9,723 nt of DNA, from the NCBI GenBank assembly GCA_029881015.1, contig JAOUNK010000104.1:1-9723 (forward strand), written 5' to 3'. Position 1 is the first letter of the stretch. Each line of letters starts with the position of its first letter. The DNA comes from Gammaproteobacteria bacterium (GTDB lineage Bacteria > Pseudomonadota > Gammaproteobacteria > Steroidobacterales > Woeseiaceae). A model generated the notes under the pieces. It saw nothing but the letters and a program-made list of their open reading frames with translations. It was not told where the DNA came from and made no database searches. Positions 1 through 6,994 of this stretch are shown in pieces. A program made the translations under genes and the position numbers.

Positions 1-2046
1 AACACTCGTCGACTCGCGAAGTTCCTCCAGACCCTCAACCTCAATTTCGATGATGTCAGCGCCATTGTCGCCCATCAGCCCAACCGCCTGCTGGATGACG
101 TCCGACACTTCTGCGTAAGGGCCGGAACGCTCGAGGTAATCTGTCAGGACCCCGAGGCGCGCGCCCTCAAGCGCATCGGGGTTCAGGAAGTCCAGGTACG
201 ATGCGGGAACATGCCCGGTCGCGGCAGTCGTCTGCTCGTCCGCCGGATCGACTCCTGTTGTGATACCGAGAACGATCGCAAGGTCAACCATGCTGCGCGC
301 AAGTGGTCCGCCAACGTCCTGCGTGTGCGACAGCGGAATTATTCCGTCGCGACTGGACAGGCCCTGGGTCACGCGGAGTCCATACAGGTTGGTCGTTGCC
401 GCCGGTATGCGAATAGACCCGCAGGTATCACTCCCCATCCCCACAGCGGCAAAATTTGCCGTCACTGCCACCGCCGTACCGCCACTCGAGCCACCCGGAT
501 TTCGCCGCGGATCATAAGGATTCAAGGTCTGCCCGCCCAACGAGCTGATTGTCTCGATGCCGCGAGCCAACTCATGAAGATTGGTTTTTCCAATAATCAC
601 CACGCCCGCTTCGCGAAGTTTGCGGACCTGGTACCCGTCCCGCTCCGGCACAAACCCTCGCAGCGCTAGCGAACCGCCCGTGGTCGGCATGTCATGGGTG
701 TCGTAGTTATCCTTGAGTACGATGGGTATACCATGTAACGGGCCACGTGCCCCGCTGGTCTCGCGCTCACGGTCGAGCTCCGCCGCTTCCTCTGCCGCAC
801 GGGGATTGATGTGGATCATCGCATTCAGCTTCGGCCCCTTCTTGTCGAACGCATCGATGCGCGCAAGGTACTGACGAACGGCTTCCTGCGAGGTGATTTG
901 CCCCCGGTCCATCGCCGCCTGAAGCTGCGGGATCGTTAGTTCGTAAACGCTAAAGTCACCTGCGAACATGGACACCTCCCTCCAGACGCGGAAGAAATTT
1001 CCACCCATTACTTTGCCAACATCCTCATCGCTGTATCCGCGGTCCAGCAGTTCGCTCGCGATCGCATGAAACTTGGCATCGTGATCAAACCCTTTGACGT
1101 AAGTAGACACTCCGCGGAGATCTGAACCGATACCCGCGTGGTCTATACCGCCGACCTCGATGACGTGCTCAATATAGTCAACCATCTCGGCGACGGTCGC
1201 GATATGGCGCCCATGTGGCCATATGCCCACGACTCCCCCGTTTTCAGCAATCGCGCGAATCTGGTCGTCTGTCACGGCACGGTCATGATCGGTGTACCTC
1301 TGCACACCGCCATGGCTGAATATTACCGGATGAACAGTCGTCGCCAGAATGTCACGTTGTGTCTCGGCATTCGCGTGTGCCATATCGATGACGAGACCGA
1401 GGCGGTTGGCTTCACGAACAACCTCGCGACCGAACTCTGTCAGACCGCCCGGTGAGTACGGCCAAGTCTGGACGTGACCGAGTTCGTTGTTGCGAAAGTG
1501 GACCAGTTGGATCAGGCGCAGCCCATTCTTATGCAACTTGTAGAGGTTTTGGATCTGACCCTCAAGTGCGTCCGCGCCTTCAAGTGCCGGCATGATCGCG
1601 ACCTGGTTTGTCCTGCGCGCGTCCGTCACCGAGTCGGGCGTATCGGCGTGCACCGCATATCCCAGCTCAAACGTCTTCATGAGTCGCGACAGCCTGTCCG
1701 CAGACAAGGCATATGTCTCGCCCGGTTCCGGCCGATACTTTCCTTTCTCTACTTTGGTTCCATCTCGGTTGAAGTAAGAACCGTCGTACGCCATGTCGCT
1801 GCTGATATTTGCAACAACGAGGTCCATCGTACTCCGCCGATAAAGCTCGACCTCTTCGGCCGTAATGGATTCGACATTAGCCCGATGAAAGCGGCTGGGG
1901 TGCGCATGCATATCCGCAAACACGGCGCCCTCATGAATAGCCAGTACTCGTGGATCTGAGGTCGGTGCCTCCAATACGGGCGCGGACATGCACGCCACCA
2001 CGAACGGCATGTACACAAGGGACATCAAGTAACAACAACGTTTCAT
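1..2046 (-). CDS. Lipoprotein M19 membrane dipeptidase-amidase fusion, truncated by window edge
   Basis: One uninterrupted frame of 682 codons runs from ATG at 2046 past position 1, so the C-terminus is missing. Residues 1-19 form a lipoprotein signal with lipobox VVAC (Cys19), and Met rather than Asp at +2 fits outer-membrane sorting. Residues about 35-358 are a full M19 dipeptidase. Visible metal or active-site positions are DMHAH (H47, H49), E156 in LEGAD, H224 in MAHAN, H245 in FSHGG, R256 and D309 in GIGSD, and the domain ends with the usual GGNFFRV. Residues about 363-682 are an amidase-signature domain with K445 (VLKDN), cis-Ser S520 (GGSSGG) and nucleophile S544 (DTCGSIR), and S520 and S544 are 24 residues apart as in the family. 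Probably 150-200 residues are missing. SD AGAGGAAG lies at 2061-2054. M19 enzymes cleave dipeptides, including some with C-terminal D-residues. The SRDGIIPLSHTQD stretch recalls peptide amidases (from memory). The substrate is unknown. Confidence 0.9.
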   Translation of the reverse strand, partial: MKRCCYLMSLVYMPFVVACMSAPVLEAPTSDPRVLAIHEGAVFADMHAHPSRFHRANVESITAEEVELYRRSTMDLVVANISSDMAYDGSYFNRDGTKVEKGKYRPEPGETYALSADRLSRLMKTFELGYAVHADTPDSVTDARRTNQVAIMPALEGADALEGQIQNLYKLHKNGLRLIQLVHFRNNELGHVQTWPYSPGGLTEFGREVVREANRLGLVIDMAHANAETQRDILATTVHPVIFSHGGVQRYTDHDRAVTDDQIRAIAENGGVVGIWPHGRHIATVAEMVDYIEHVIEVGGIDHAGIGSDLRGVSTYVKGFDHDAKFHAIASELLDRGYSDEDVGKVMGGNFFRVWREVSMFAGDFSVYELTIPQLQAAMDRGQITSQEAVRQYLARIDAFDKKGPKLNAMIHINPRAAEEAAELDRERETSGARGPLHGIPIVLKDNYDTHDMPTTGGSLALRGFVPERDGYQVRKLREAGVVIIGKTNLHELARGIETISSLGGQTLNPYDPRRNPGGSSGGTAVAVTANFAAVGMGSDTCGSIRIPAATTNLYGLRVTQGLSSRDGIIPLSHTQDVGGPLARSMVDLAIVLGITTGVDPADEQTTAATGHVPASYLDFLNPDALEGARLGVLTDYLERSGPYAEVSDVIQQAVGLMGDNGADIIEIEVEGLEELRESTSV
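970..983 (-). promoter_or_regulatory. Internal Shine-Dalgarno at the dipeptidase/amidase junction
   Basis: On the minus strand GGAGGGAGGTG lies just before an in-frame ATG at 969-967 (Met360). The two overlapping GGAGG cores are 5 and 9 nt from the ATG. The ATG falls directly after the canonical end of the M19 domain and just before the amidase N-terminus (DFSVYELTIPQL). It could drive a separate signal-less amidase, or it could be a relic of two once-separate genes. The sequence is visible; its use is inferred. Confidence 0.5.
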
Positions 2047-2070
2047 GTGCAGGCTTCCTCTGAGAGCAAG

Positions 2071-3006
2071 TCAGTATCCCTTGTCCAGGTCGATTACAAA
2101 CTTTAGAGGTTCACCGTTGCTGAAACGGCGATAGTTCTCAAGGAAGACCGGTGCGATCAATGACGGATGGCTGATCGCCGCTATGTGCGCCGTAATCGTC
2201 AGGTTCGGTGCACTCCAGAACCGGCTGTCGCCCGGCAGGGGTTCTTCATTGAATACGTCGAGCGCGGCGCCGGCCAGCGTGCCACTCTCCAGCGCATCGA
2301 CCAGCGCGTCATCGTCGATCACGTTGCCACGACCTACGTTGATGACGTACGCATGGGACGGGAGCTTGCCGAGCGCTGCCCGGTCGAGCAGCCTATCGGT
2401 GCTGTCGGTCTGGGGAAGCGTTGTTACGAGGAAATCGAGCCCTGCGAGGAAATCATGGAGTCGCGAGACCGGCTCGACGTGGTCGAAATCAGGCAATGGC
2501 GCGCCGGACCGGCTAAGGCCCGTCAACTTCATGCCGAATGCCCGGCCAGTCCGCGCTACGTGGGCGCCGATCGAGCCGGTACCCATCACACCGAGGCGTT
2601 TCCCGTGCAAGACACCGGAGGACGCCGGGTACCACTCGCGCTTGCACTGCCTTGCCATGCGCTCATGCACTTTCAGCTTATGCGCAAGCAGGTAAGCCAT
2701 GACGTACTCGGATATCTGCGGCCCAAACACGTCCTTGACGCCGGTCAGGACGTAGTCCCGGCGAGCGATGTCGCACAATGGCTTTACGCCGGCCCAGGTG
2801 GACTGCACCCAATCGACTGCCGGTAGCTCCGGCAAAATGGCCGCAACGAGGTCGGGATTGCCAAAGACGATGGACTGGCCGCTGTACCGGCGCAGTGCTT
2901 CCGCCACTGTCGTGCAGGCTTCAACCGCAATATCGATGTCGCCGGCGCGCGCAATCTCCTCGGCGAATCGCTCCGCAGCTCCGCTGAGAACGAGGCAGCC
3001 GGGCAC
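2071..3006 (-). CDS. D-2-hydroxyacid dehydrogenase (GhrA-like glyoxylate/hydroxypyruvate reductase family)
   Basis: This 311-residue cytoplasmic enzyme of the NAD(P)-dependent D-isomer 2-hydroxyacid dehydrogenase family interconverts 2-oxo acids and D-2-hydroxy acids. The Rossmann motif GTGSIG is at 142-147. The catalytic set is R226 (INVGRG), E255 (NEEPLP) and H274 (TAHIAA), and WAGV at 71-74 fits the GhrA-like substrate loop. Length is normal for the GhrA group. The start is GTG, overlapping the symporter stop by one base (TAGTG at 3008-3004), with no clear SD, so translation probably depends on coupling. The fusion gene follows after 24 nt. In this operon it may act on 2-oxo acids derived from imported amino or hydroxy acids. 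The exact substrate cannot be told from sequence, and glyoxylate, hydroxypyruvate or a branched 2-oxo acid are all possible. Confidence 0.9.
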   Translation of the reverse strand: MPGCLVLSGAAERFAEEIARAGDIDIAVEACTTVAEALRRYSGQSIVFGNPDLVAAILPELPAVDWVQSTWAGVKPLCDIARRDYVLTGVKDVFGPQISEYVMAYLLAHKLKVHERMARQCKREWYPASSGVLHGKRLGVMGTGSIGAHVARTGRAFGMKLTGLSRSGAPLPDFDHVEPVSRLHDFLAGLDFLVTTLPQTDSTDRLLDRAALGKLPSHAYVINVGRGNVIDDDALVDALESGTLAGAALDVFNEEPLPGDSRFWSAPNLTITAHIAAISHPSLIAPVFLENYRRFSNGEPLKFVIDLDKGY

Positions 3007-4217
3007 TATTCCGGCCCGCGGCTCGTCCAGCGATCAACCAGTACCGCGGTCGACATCTGGGCAAGCACGTTGACCGCCGAACGCATCATGTCCGGAATCC
3101 TGTCGATACCGAGGATGATCGCCAGGCCGGCCACGGGAACCCCGACCGCATCCAGCGCAGGCGCCATCGTAACGACGCCGGAGGACGGCACGGGCGCCAC
3201 GGTCAAAGAGACCAGGAAGGTGGCAAGCATGGCCGCGCCCACGGCCGCCATGGGCACGGGTACGCCGTAGAGATACGCGAGGAAGACAATCGCCGCGCCC
3301 TGGAACAGCGCGCTGCCGGGTCGATGCATGGATGCGCCCAGCGGGACCAGTAGATCCGCCACGGTTTTCGAGACTTTCAGGTTCCTGGTTGTTTCCTCCA
3401 GCGTCACGGGTATCGCCGCCGCAGTACTCGTCGTCGATACCGCAACGGACATGGCTCCGAAAGCACCCGACAGGTAGCGGACAGGATTGATACCGGCGAC
3501 AAAGTACACAAGCGGCAATGTGACGAGCGCTAGGAACAGGACAAGGCCGACGAAGACACAGATGATGAACATGCCCAGCGACACCAGCAGGTCCCAGCCG
3601 AGCCTGGCGGTTACCGGGGCCACCAGGCCGAACACGCCGACAGGCGCCGTGTACAGAATCCACCAGACGAGCTTGATCAGTGCTTCGCTGACGTCATCGG
3701 CGAGGTTGACCAGGCGTTCGCGTCGCTCCACGGCGAGGGTGCCGGTGGCCGCTGCAACCAGCGCGGTGAAAACGATCAACGGGAGAATCTGCCCGCTACT
3801 CGCAGCGGCAAAGGGATTTGCCGGGACCAGCCCGACGAGGAAATCCACGATACCCTGGAGTTCGGGAACGGATGCCGCACCCGCCTGCGGCATCTCGATC
3901 TCGGTCGCGAATCGCAGGCCTATCGCCATGGTCCCCATACCGATAGCGATCGCCGGAATGAGCGTGATCCAGTAGTAGGCCAATGTCAGCCCGCCAATGC
4001 GACCGAGCTTTCGCGGATCCCCGAGGCGCGCGATGCTCGTGAAGATCACCGTGACGATCAAGGGAATCACCACCATCCTGATCGCGTTGATGAAGAGCGT
4101 GCCGAACGGTGCAGAGCCCTCGGCAAGAGCCAGCAACCAGGCGTTGCCACTCGCGGATGCGCCCAGCCCGACGATGAGGCCGAGGACCAGGCCCGCGGCA
4201 ATGGCTACATGCAACAT
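3006..4217 (-). CDS. Dicarboxylate/amino acid symporter of the DAACS (SLC1/GltP-DctA) family
   Basis: This 403-residue inner-membrane protein has the DAACS layout: N-terminal scaffold helices, an HP1 hairpin with a Ser/Thr-rich tip (STTSTAAAIP, 261-270), TM7 (LGASMHRPGSALFQG, 293-307), HP2 (APVPSSGVV, 341-349) and TM8 (ILGIDRIPDMMRSAVNV, 368-384). Relatives import glutamate, aspartate, neutral amino acids or C4-dicarboxylates with Na+ or H+. Against archaeal GltPh as I recall it, the TM8 residues equivalent to D390, D394, R397 and N401 are kept (D372, D376, R379, N383). The NMDGT motif, however, reads HRPGS, and the D405 equivalent is Gln387, so ordinary Na+ coupling is doubtful. The start ATG lies inside the deacylase gene (13-nt overlap) with SD AGAGGAG 7 nt upstream. 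It ends in the TAGTG overlap with the dehydrogenase. Confidence 0.92.
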   Translation of the reverse strand: MLHVAIAAGLVLGLIVGLGASASGNAWLLALAEGSAPFGTLFINAIRMVVIPLIVTVIFTSIARLGDPRKLGRIGGLTLAYYWITLIPAIAIGMGTMAIGLRFATEIEMPQAGAASVPELQGIVDFLVGLVPANPFAAASSGQILPLIVFTALVAAATGTLAVERRERLVNLADDVSEALIKLVWWILYTAPVGVFGLVAPVTARLGWDLLVSLGMFIICVFVGLVLFLALVTLPLVYFVAGINPVRYLSGAFGAMSVAVSTTSTAAAIPVTLEETTRNLKVSKTVADLLVPLGASMHRPGSALFQGAAIVFLAYLYGVPVPMAAVGAAMLATFLVSLTVAPVPSSGVVTMAPALDAVGVPVAGLAIILGIDRIPDMMRSAVNVLAQMSTAVLVDRWTSRGPE

Positions 4218-5818
4218 CTACTCGCTCCTCTGCGCAGCACCTTGCCCGGGAACGTGTCGGTACGTACCCCGGCATCGATAACCGGAACACCACCAACGAT
4301 GACATGCGAAAACCCGGTCGCGTATTGATGGGGGTTTGCCCAGTCATCGTTGTCGTCCACCATCTCGGGATCGAAGATGACGATGTCGGCCGTCATGCCG
4401 TTAGCGAGGACTCCCCTGCTTTGCAAGTTGATGCGGTTTGCGGGCATACCACTCATCTTGTGTACGGCCTCTTCCAGGCCCAGGACGCCCTCCTCGCGAA
4501 CATACCGGCCCAGCACCCTCGGAAATGTTCCGTAGTTGCGTAAGTGAGGAACGTTTTTCCCGAACGGCACCGCGGAGCCATCTGACGCAATGCTGGTGAA
4601 TGGCGCCTGCATGATTCGTCGCACGTCCTCCTCCACCATCATGTGGTAGATCGCGGAACCGCCACCGTCGTACAGGATGACCATGGCGACTTCGGCGCCG
4701 TTCTCGACTGTCGGCTCCCGGCCGTTCATGACGACCACCTCGGCCAGCGTCTTGCCCGCGTATTCGGGATGGCTCGGGAAGGAGGCGACGGTGATGCGCG
4801 ACAGGTCGCCGGCCGCCCTCGCGCCATTGAGTATCGCGATAGCCTCTTCCTTGATCCGCGCACGCGTCGCCGGGTCATCGAGCCGCGCCTGGAATTCTTC
4901 CTTCGTACCCGCCCTTGCCCAGGCCGGCAGGATATTCTCGAGACCGGTACTGCCCGCCGTGTAGGGATACTGGTCGACCGTAACGTCGATACCTTCCGCC
5001 CGGGCGGCCCCGACCAGGCCCAGCGTGACGGTGCTGTCTCCCCACATCGTATTGTCCGCCACCTTGAAGTGGGAAATATGCACGGGTATATCGGCCTCGC
5101 GCCCGATGACAATCGACTCTTCGATCGCGTCGACAATGAGATCGAATTCACTGCGCATGTGGCTCGCGTAGATACCGCCTTCGGCTGCAACGACTCGGGC
5201 AAGCGCAATAACCTCGTCCGTTTCTGAGTACGTGCCGGGCAGGTAGATCAGCCCCGTCGACATGCCGAAAGCGCCGTCATCCATGGCCGTTTTGACGAGC
5301 GCATTCATCGCCGCCTGCTCGGCCGTCGTCGGCGCCCGGTTGTCGTTGCCCATGACGGCTTCGCGCACCGCGTTGTGGCCAATGAGGACACCGACATTCA
5401 GCGCGATACCGGTCTCGCTGACTGACTGGAAATACTCGTCAATGTGCACGGGCGAGTTCCCGCAATTGCCGGTCAGAATAGTGGTGACGCCCTGACGAAG
5501 ATAGTTCTCGACACCCGGGTTGTTCCGGATATTGCGATCCGCATGATTGTGAAGGTCAACGAATCCCGGTGAGACAACCGAACCCCTTGCGTCAATAACC
5601 CGGGCCGCTGCGGCGTCCGCGAGGTCGCCGATCCTGGCAATACTCCCGTCAAGCACGGCGATGTCACCCGCAAATGCAGGTGCGCCGGTGCCATCGACGA
5701 TGGTGCCGTTGATAATCAGCAGGTCATAGGCTGGCTTCCGTGCCGGCTCCGAGACGCAGGCACTGGCTGCAGCAACAAGCCACAGGAGAAAGACAAGCCT
5801 TGGGAATCGTTTCATCAT
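4205..5818 (-). CDS. N-acyl-D-amino-acid deacylase (D-aminoacylase), lipoprotein, amidohydrolase superfamily
   Basis: This 537-residue metal-dependent amidohydrolase is predicted to release D-amino acids from N-acyl-D-amino acids. Residues 1-21 form a lipoprotein signal ending in lipobox ASAC (Cys21), so it is envelope-anchored, and Val22 at +2 suggests the outer membrane. Family landmarks are the N-terminal beta-sandwich start (YDLLIINGTIVDGTG), H90 and H92 (DLHNHAD), metal-bridging Cys119 (GNCGNS), H220 (ASHMRSE), H250 (HISHFK) and catalytic D413 (SIASDGS). The C-terminal sandwich strand carries GMTADIVIFDP. Length is typical for the family plus its signal. Close relatives include dihydroorotase-like and D-glutamate/D-aspartate deacylases, so the acyl and side-chain preference is open. 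No good SD precedes ATGATG at 5818; the stop of the preceding membrane-protein gene lies 13 nt upstream. It overlaps the symporter start by 13 nt, supporting hydrolysis followed by uptake. Confidence 0.9.
   Translation of the reverse strand: MMKRFPRLVFLLWLVAAASACVSEPARKPAYDLLIINGTIVDGTGAPAFAGDIAVLDGSIARIGDLADAAAARVIDARGSVVSPGFVDLHNHADRNIRNNPGVENYLRQGVTTILTGNCGNSPVHIDEYFQSVSETGIALNVGVLIGHNAVREAVMGNDNRAPTTAEQAAMNALVKTAMDDGAFGMSTGLIYLPGTYSETDEVIALARVVAAEGGIYASHMRSEFDLIVDAIEESIVIGREADIPVHISHFKVADNTMWGDSTVTLGLVGAARAEGIDVTVDQYPYTAGSTGLENILPAWARAGTKEEFQARLDDPATRARIKEEAIAILNGARAAGDLSRITVASFPSHPEYAGKTLAEVVVMNGREPTVENGAEVAMVILYDGGGSAIYHMMVEEDVRRIMQAPFTSIASDGSAVPFGKNVPHLRNYGTFPRVLGRYVREEGVLGLEEAVHKMSGMPANRINLQSRGVLANGMTADIVIFDPEMVDDNDDWANPHQYATGFSHVIVGGVPVIDAGVRTDTFPGKVLRRGASRCCM
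4225..4231 (-). promoter_or_regulatory. Ribosome binding site of the symporter inside the deacylase gene
   Basis: AGAGGAG on the minus strand lies 7 nt before the symporter ATG (4217). It overlaps the last codons of the deacylase, whose TAG is at 4207-4205. It fixes the symporter start and implies that translation of the two genes is coupled. Confidence 0.7.
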
Positions 5819-5831
5819 CGAAAATTGGTGG

Positions 5832-6920
5832 CTATGATACCTCTAAATCCGTGGCGCTTTGGTATACACCGATCGCGTACGCCACGAAACCCAACGGAAC
5901 CATGAACTCCTTGTATTCCGTCACCTCCCACAAGCGTGAGTAATTCTCGCCATTGAACAGGAACACCCCCTGCGAGATCAGGACGAGAATCAACGCGCAG
6001 CAGACAACGATGCGGGTGCCCTGGTCTCGACTACGCCGAGCGAACAGAAACAAGGCGATGCAGGCGCCGAAAAACGCGACTTGCGTGAAAGCTACGTTCC
6101 ACATGTCGAAATTGTAAGCGCACGCCAGCGCACCGATGATCGCCACAAATGGCTTGGGGAACACCAGCCCTGTGCGCATATCGACAAATACCTCGGCAAA
6201 CAGCAGCCGTAGTACGGGCAGTACCAAGAGGAAGATAAATGCGCCGAAGTAATAGACATTCTCCACCCGGTTAGTCGCGAAATTGTGAAAATTCATCTCG
6301 CCCTGTTCGTTGTGGCCAAACAGGTCCGGCGCACTTAAGCCCAGCTGTCGCTGAAACCAGGATACTTCCTCCATTGCAATCACGAAGAGCACCAGTGCGA
6401 GCAGTGCAAGGGCGACCTTCGCCAGTGGGGAACTCCCGTTCCGCAACCCGGTCTTGGCCAGTGCTGCCAGCAGCACCCCGCTGCCGCCAAGTAACAAGAG
6501 AACCGAGCCCCACTCTACCGGGCCATCCTCCAGAGACCAGTCGCTGAACCGCGCCGGATCAACCAGGAACAGAATTGCGAAGAACGTTGATATGGACAGT
6601 CCAGCCGCGATCAGGAGTTTTTCGGTTCGAGAGCCCAGCCAAAAATAGTGCTGCGACCCACGAGCCGACCCCGAAGTCACTCCCAGCGCGATGAGTACCA
6701 ACGACAGGAACAGGACGGCGCTGCGCAACAGATACCCGGGCGAAACGTCGGGCACATGCTCTCCAAGCAATCCGTACCGGGAACGCAGCAGGTCGAAGCC
6801 AAGAACTGCTGCCACGGCGACGATACCGGCCAAGATCATCCCTGCCGGCAGCAGCCGGTTCCCGAGACCTGATCGTTGCACTCTTTTCCCCTCTTCCCCA
6901 GTCGTGGCTGGATTTCGCAT
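5832..6920 (-). CDS. Polytopic membrane protein of unknown function with EE-W-QR / N-Q-E-HN motif
   Basis: This is a 362-residue integral membrane protein with about ten hydrophobic segments, roughly at residues 25-43, 66-82, 103-120, 138-155, 168-183, 224-242, 256-270, 276-294, 303-322 and 338-353. Between segments five and six lies a polar loop with MEEVSWFQRQLG (183-194) and GHNEQGEMNFHN (202-213). I recognise this E-x3-W-x-Q-R / N-x-Q-x-E-x3-H-N arrangement from uncharacterised bacterial membrane proteins, but no function is known to me. A further acidic pair, E335 and E338 (TEYKEFM), precedes the last helix. No signal peptide or enzyme domain is recognised. It is the first gene of the minus-strand block, and its stop is 13 nt before the deacylase start. 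No clear SD precedes ATG 6920, and the next in-frame Met is residue 28, already inside the first helix. Confidence 0.8.
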   Translation of the reverse strand: MRNPATTGEEGKRVQRSGLGNRLLPAGMILAGIVAVAAVLGFDLLRSRYGLLGEHVPDVSPGYLLRSAVLFLSLVLIALGVTSGSARGSQHYFWLGSRTEKLLIAAGLSISTFFAILFLVDPARFSDWSLEDGPVEWGSVLLLLGGSGVLLAALAKTGLRNGSSPLAKVALALLALVLFVIAMEEVSWFQRQLGLSAPDLFGHNEQGEMNFHNFATNRVENVYYFGAFIFLLVLPVLRLLFAEVFVDMRTGLVFPKPFVAIIGALACAYNFDMWNVAFTQVAFFGACIALFLFARRSRDQGTRIVVCCALILVLISQGVFLFNGENYSRLWEVTEYKEFMVPLGFVAYAIGVYQSATDLEVS

Positions 6921-6994
6921 GAGATTCGATTGTAATAGACTTCAAAGGGCGGCTTCTTCACATACTCCCATAATTTCCCAGGTCGGCATCCTCT
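6921..6994. promoter_or_regulatory. Divergent intergenic region, likely promoters for both directions
   Basis: This 74-bp AT-richer gap lies between the minus-strand block and the plus-strand oxygenase. A -10-like TACAAT lies on the minus strand at 6934-6929, and a -10-like CATAAT lies on the plus strand at 6969-6974. Neither has a convincing -35 box at normal spacing. Promoter presence is inferred from the divergent layout. Confidence 0.35.

Noticed and set aside
211..669. Plus-strand open frame opposite the amidase
   Set aside because: It is antisense to the amidase catalytic core (GGSSGG, DTCGSIR), with a basic, low-complexity product and no domain.
961..1020. Assembly error joining two separate genes
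   Set aside because: The frame stays open with sensible residues on both sides and the M19 and amidase motifs are in the same frame, so the fusion is reported as read; only raw reads could exclude an error.
1749..2018. 89-codon minus-strand frame overlapping the dipeptidase N-terminus
   Set aside because: It is in a different frame from the dipeptidase, which has the lipobox signal and metal motifs through the same bases.
2167..2826. 219-codon open frame on the plus strand
   Set aside because: It lies fully antisense to the dehydrogenase, whose Rossmann and catalytic motifs are clear; the plus-strand protein is basic, low in recognisable motifs and typical of a GC-rich shadow.
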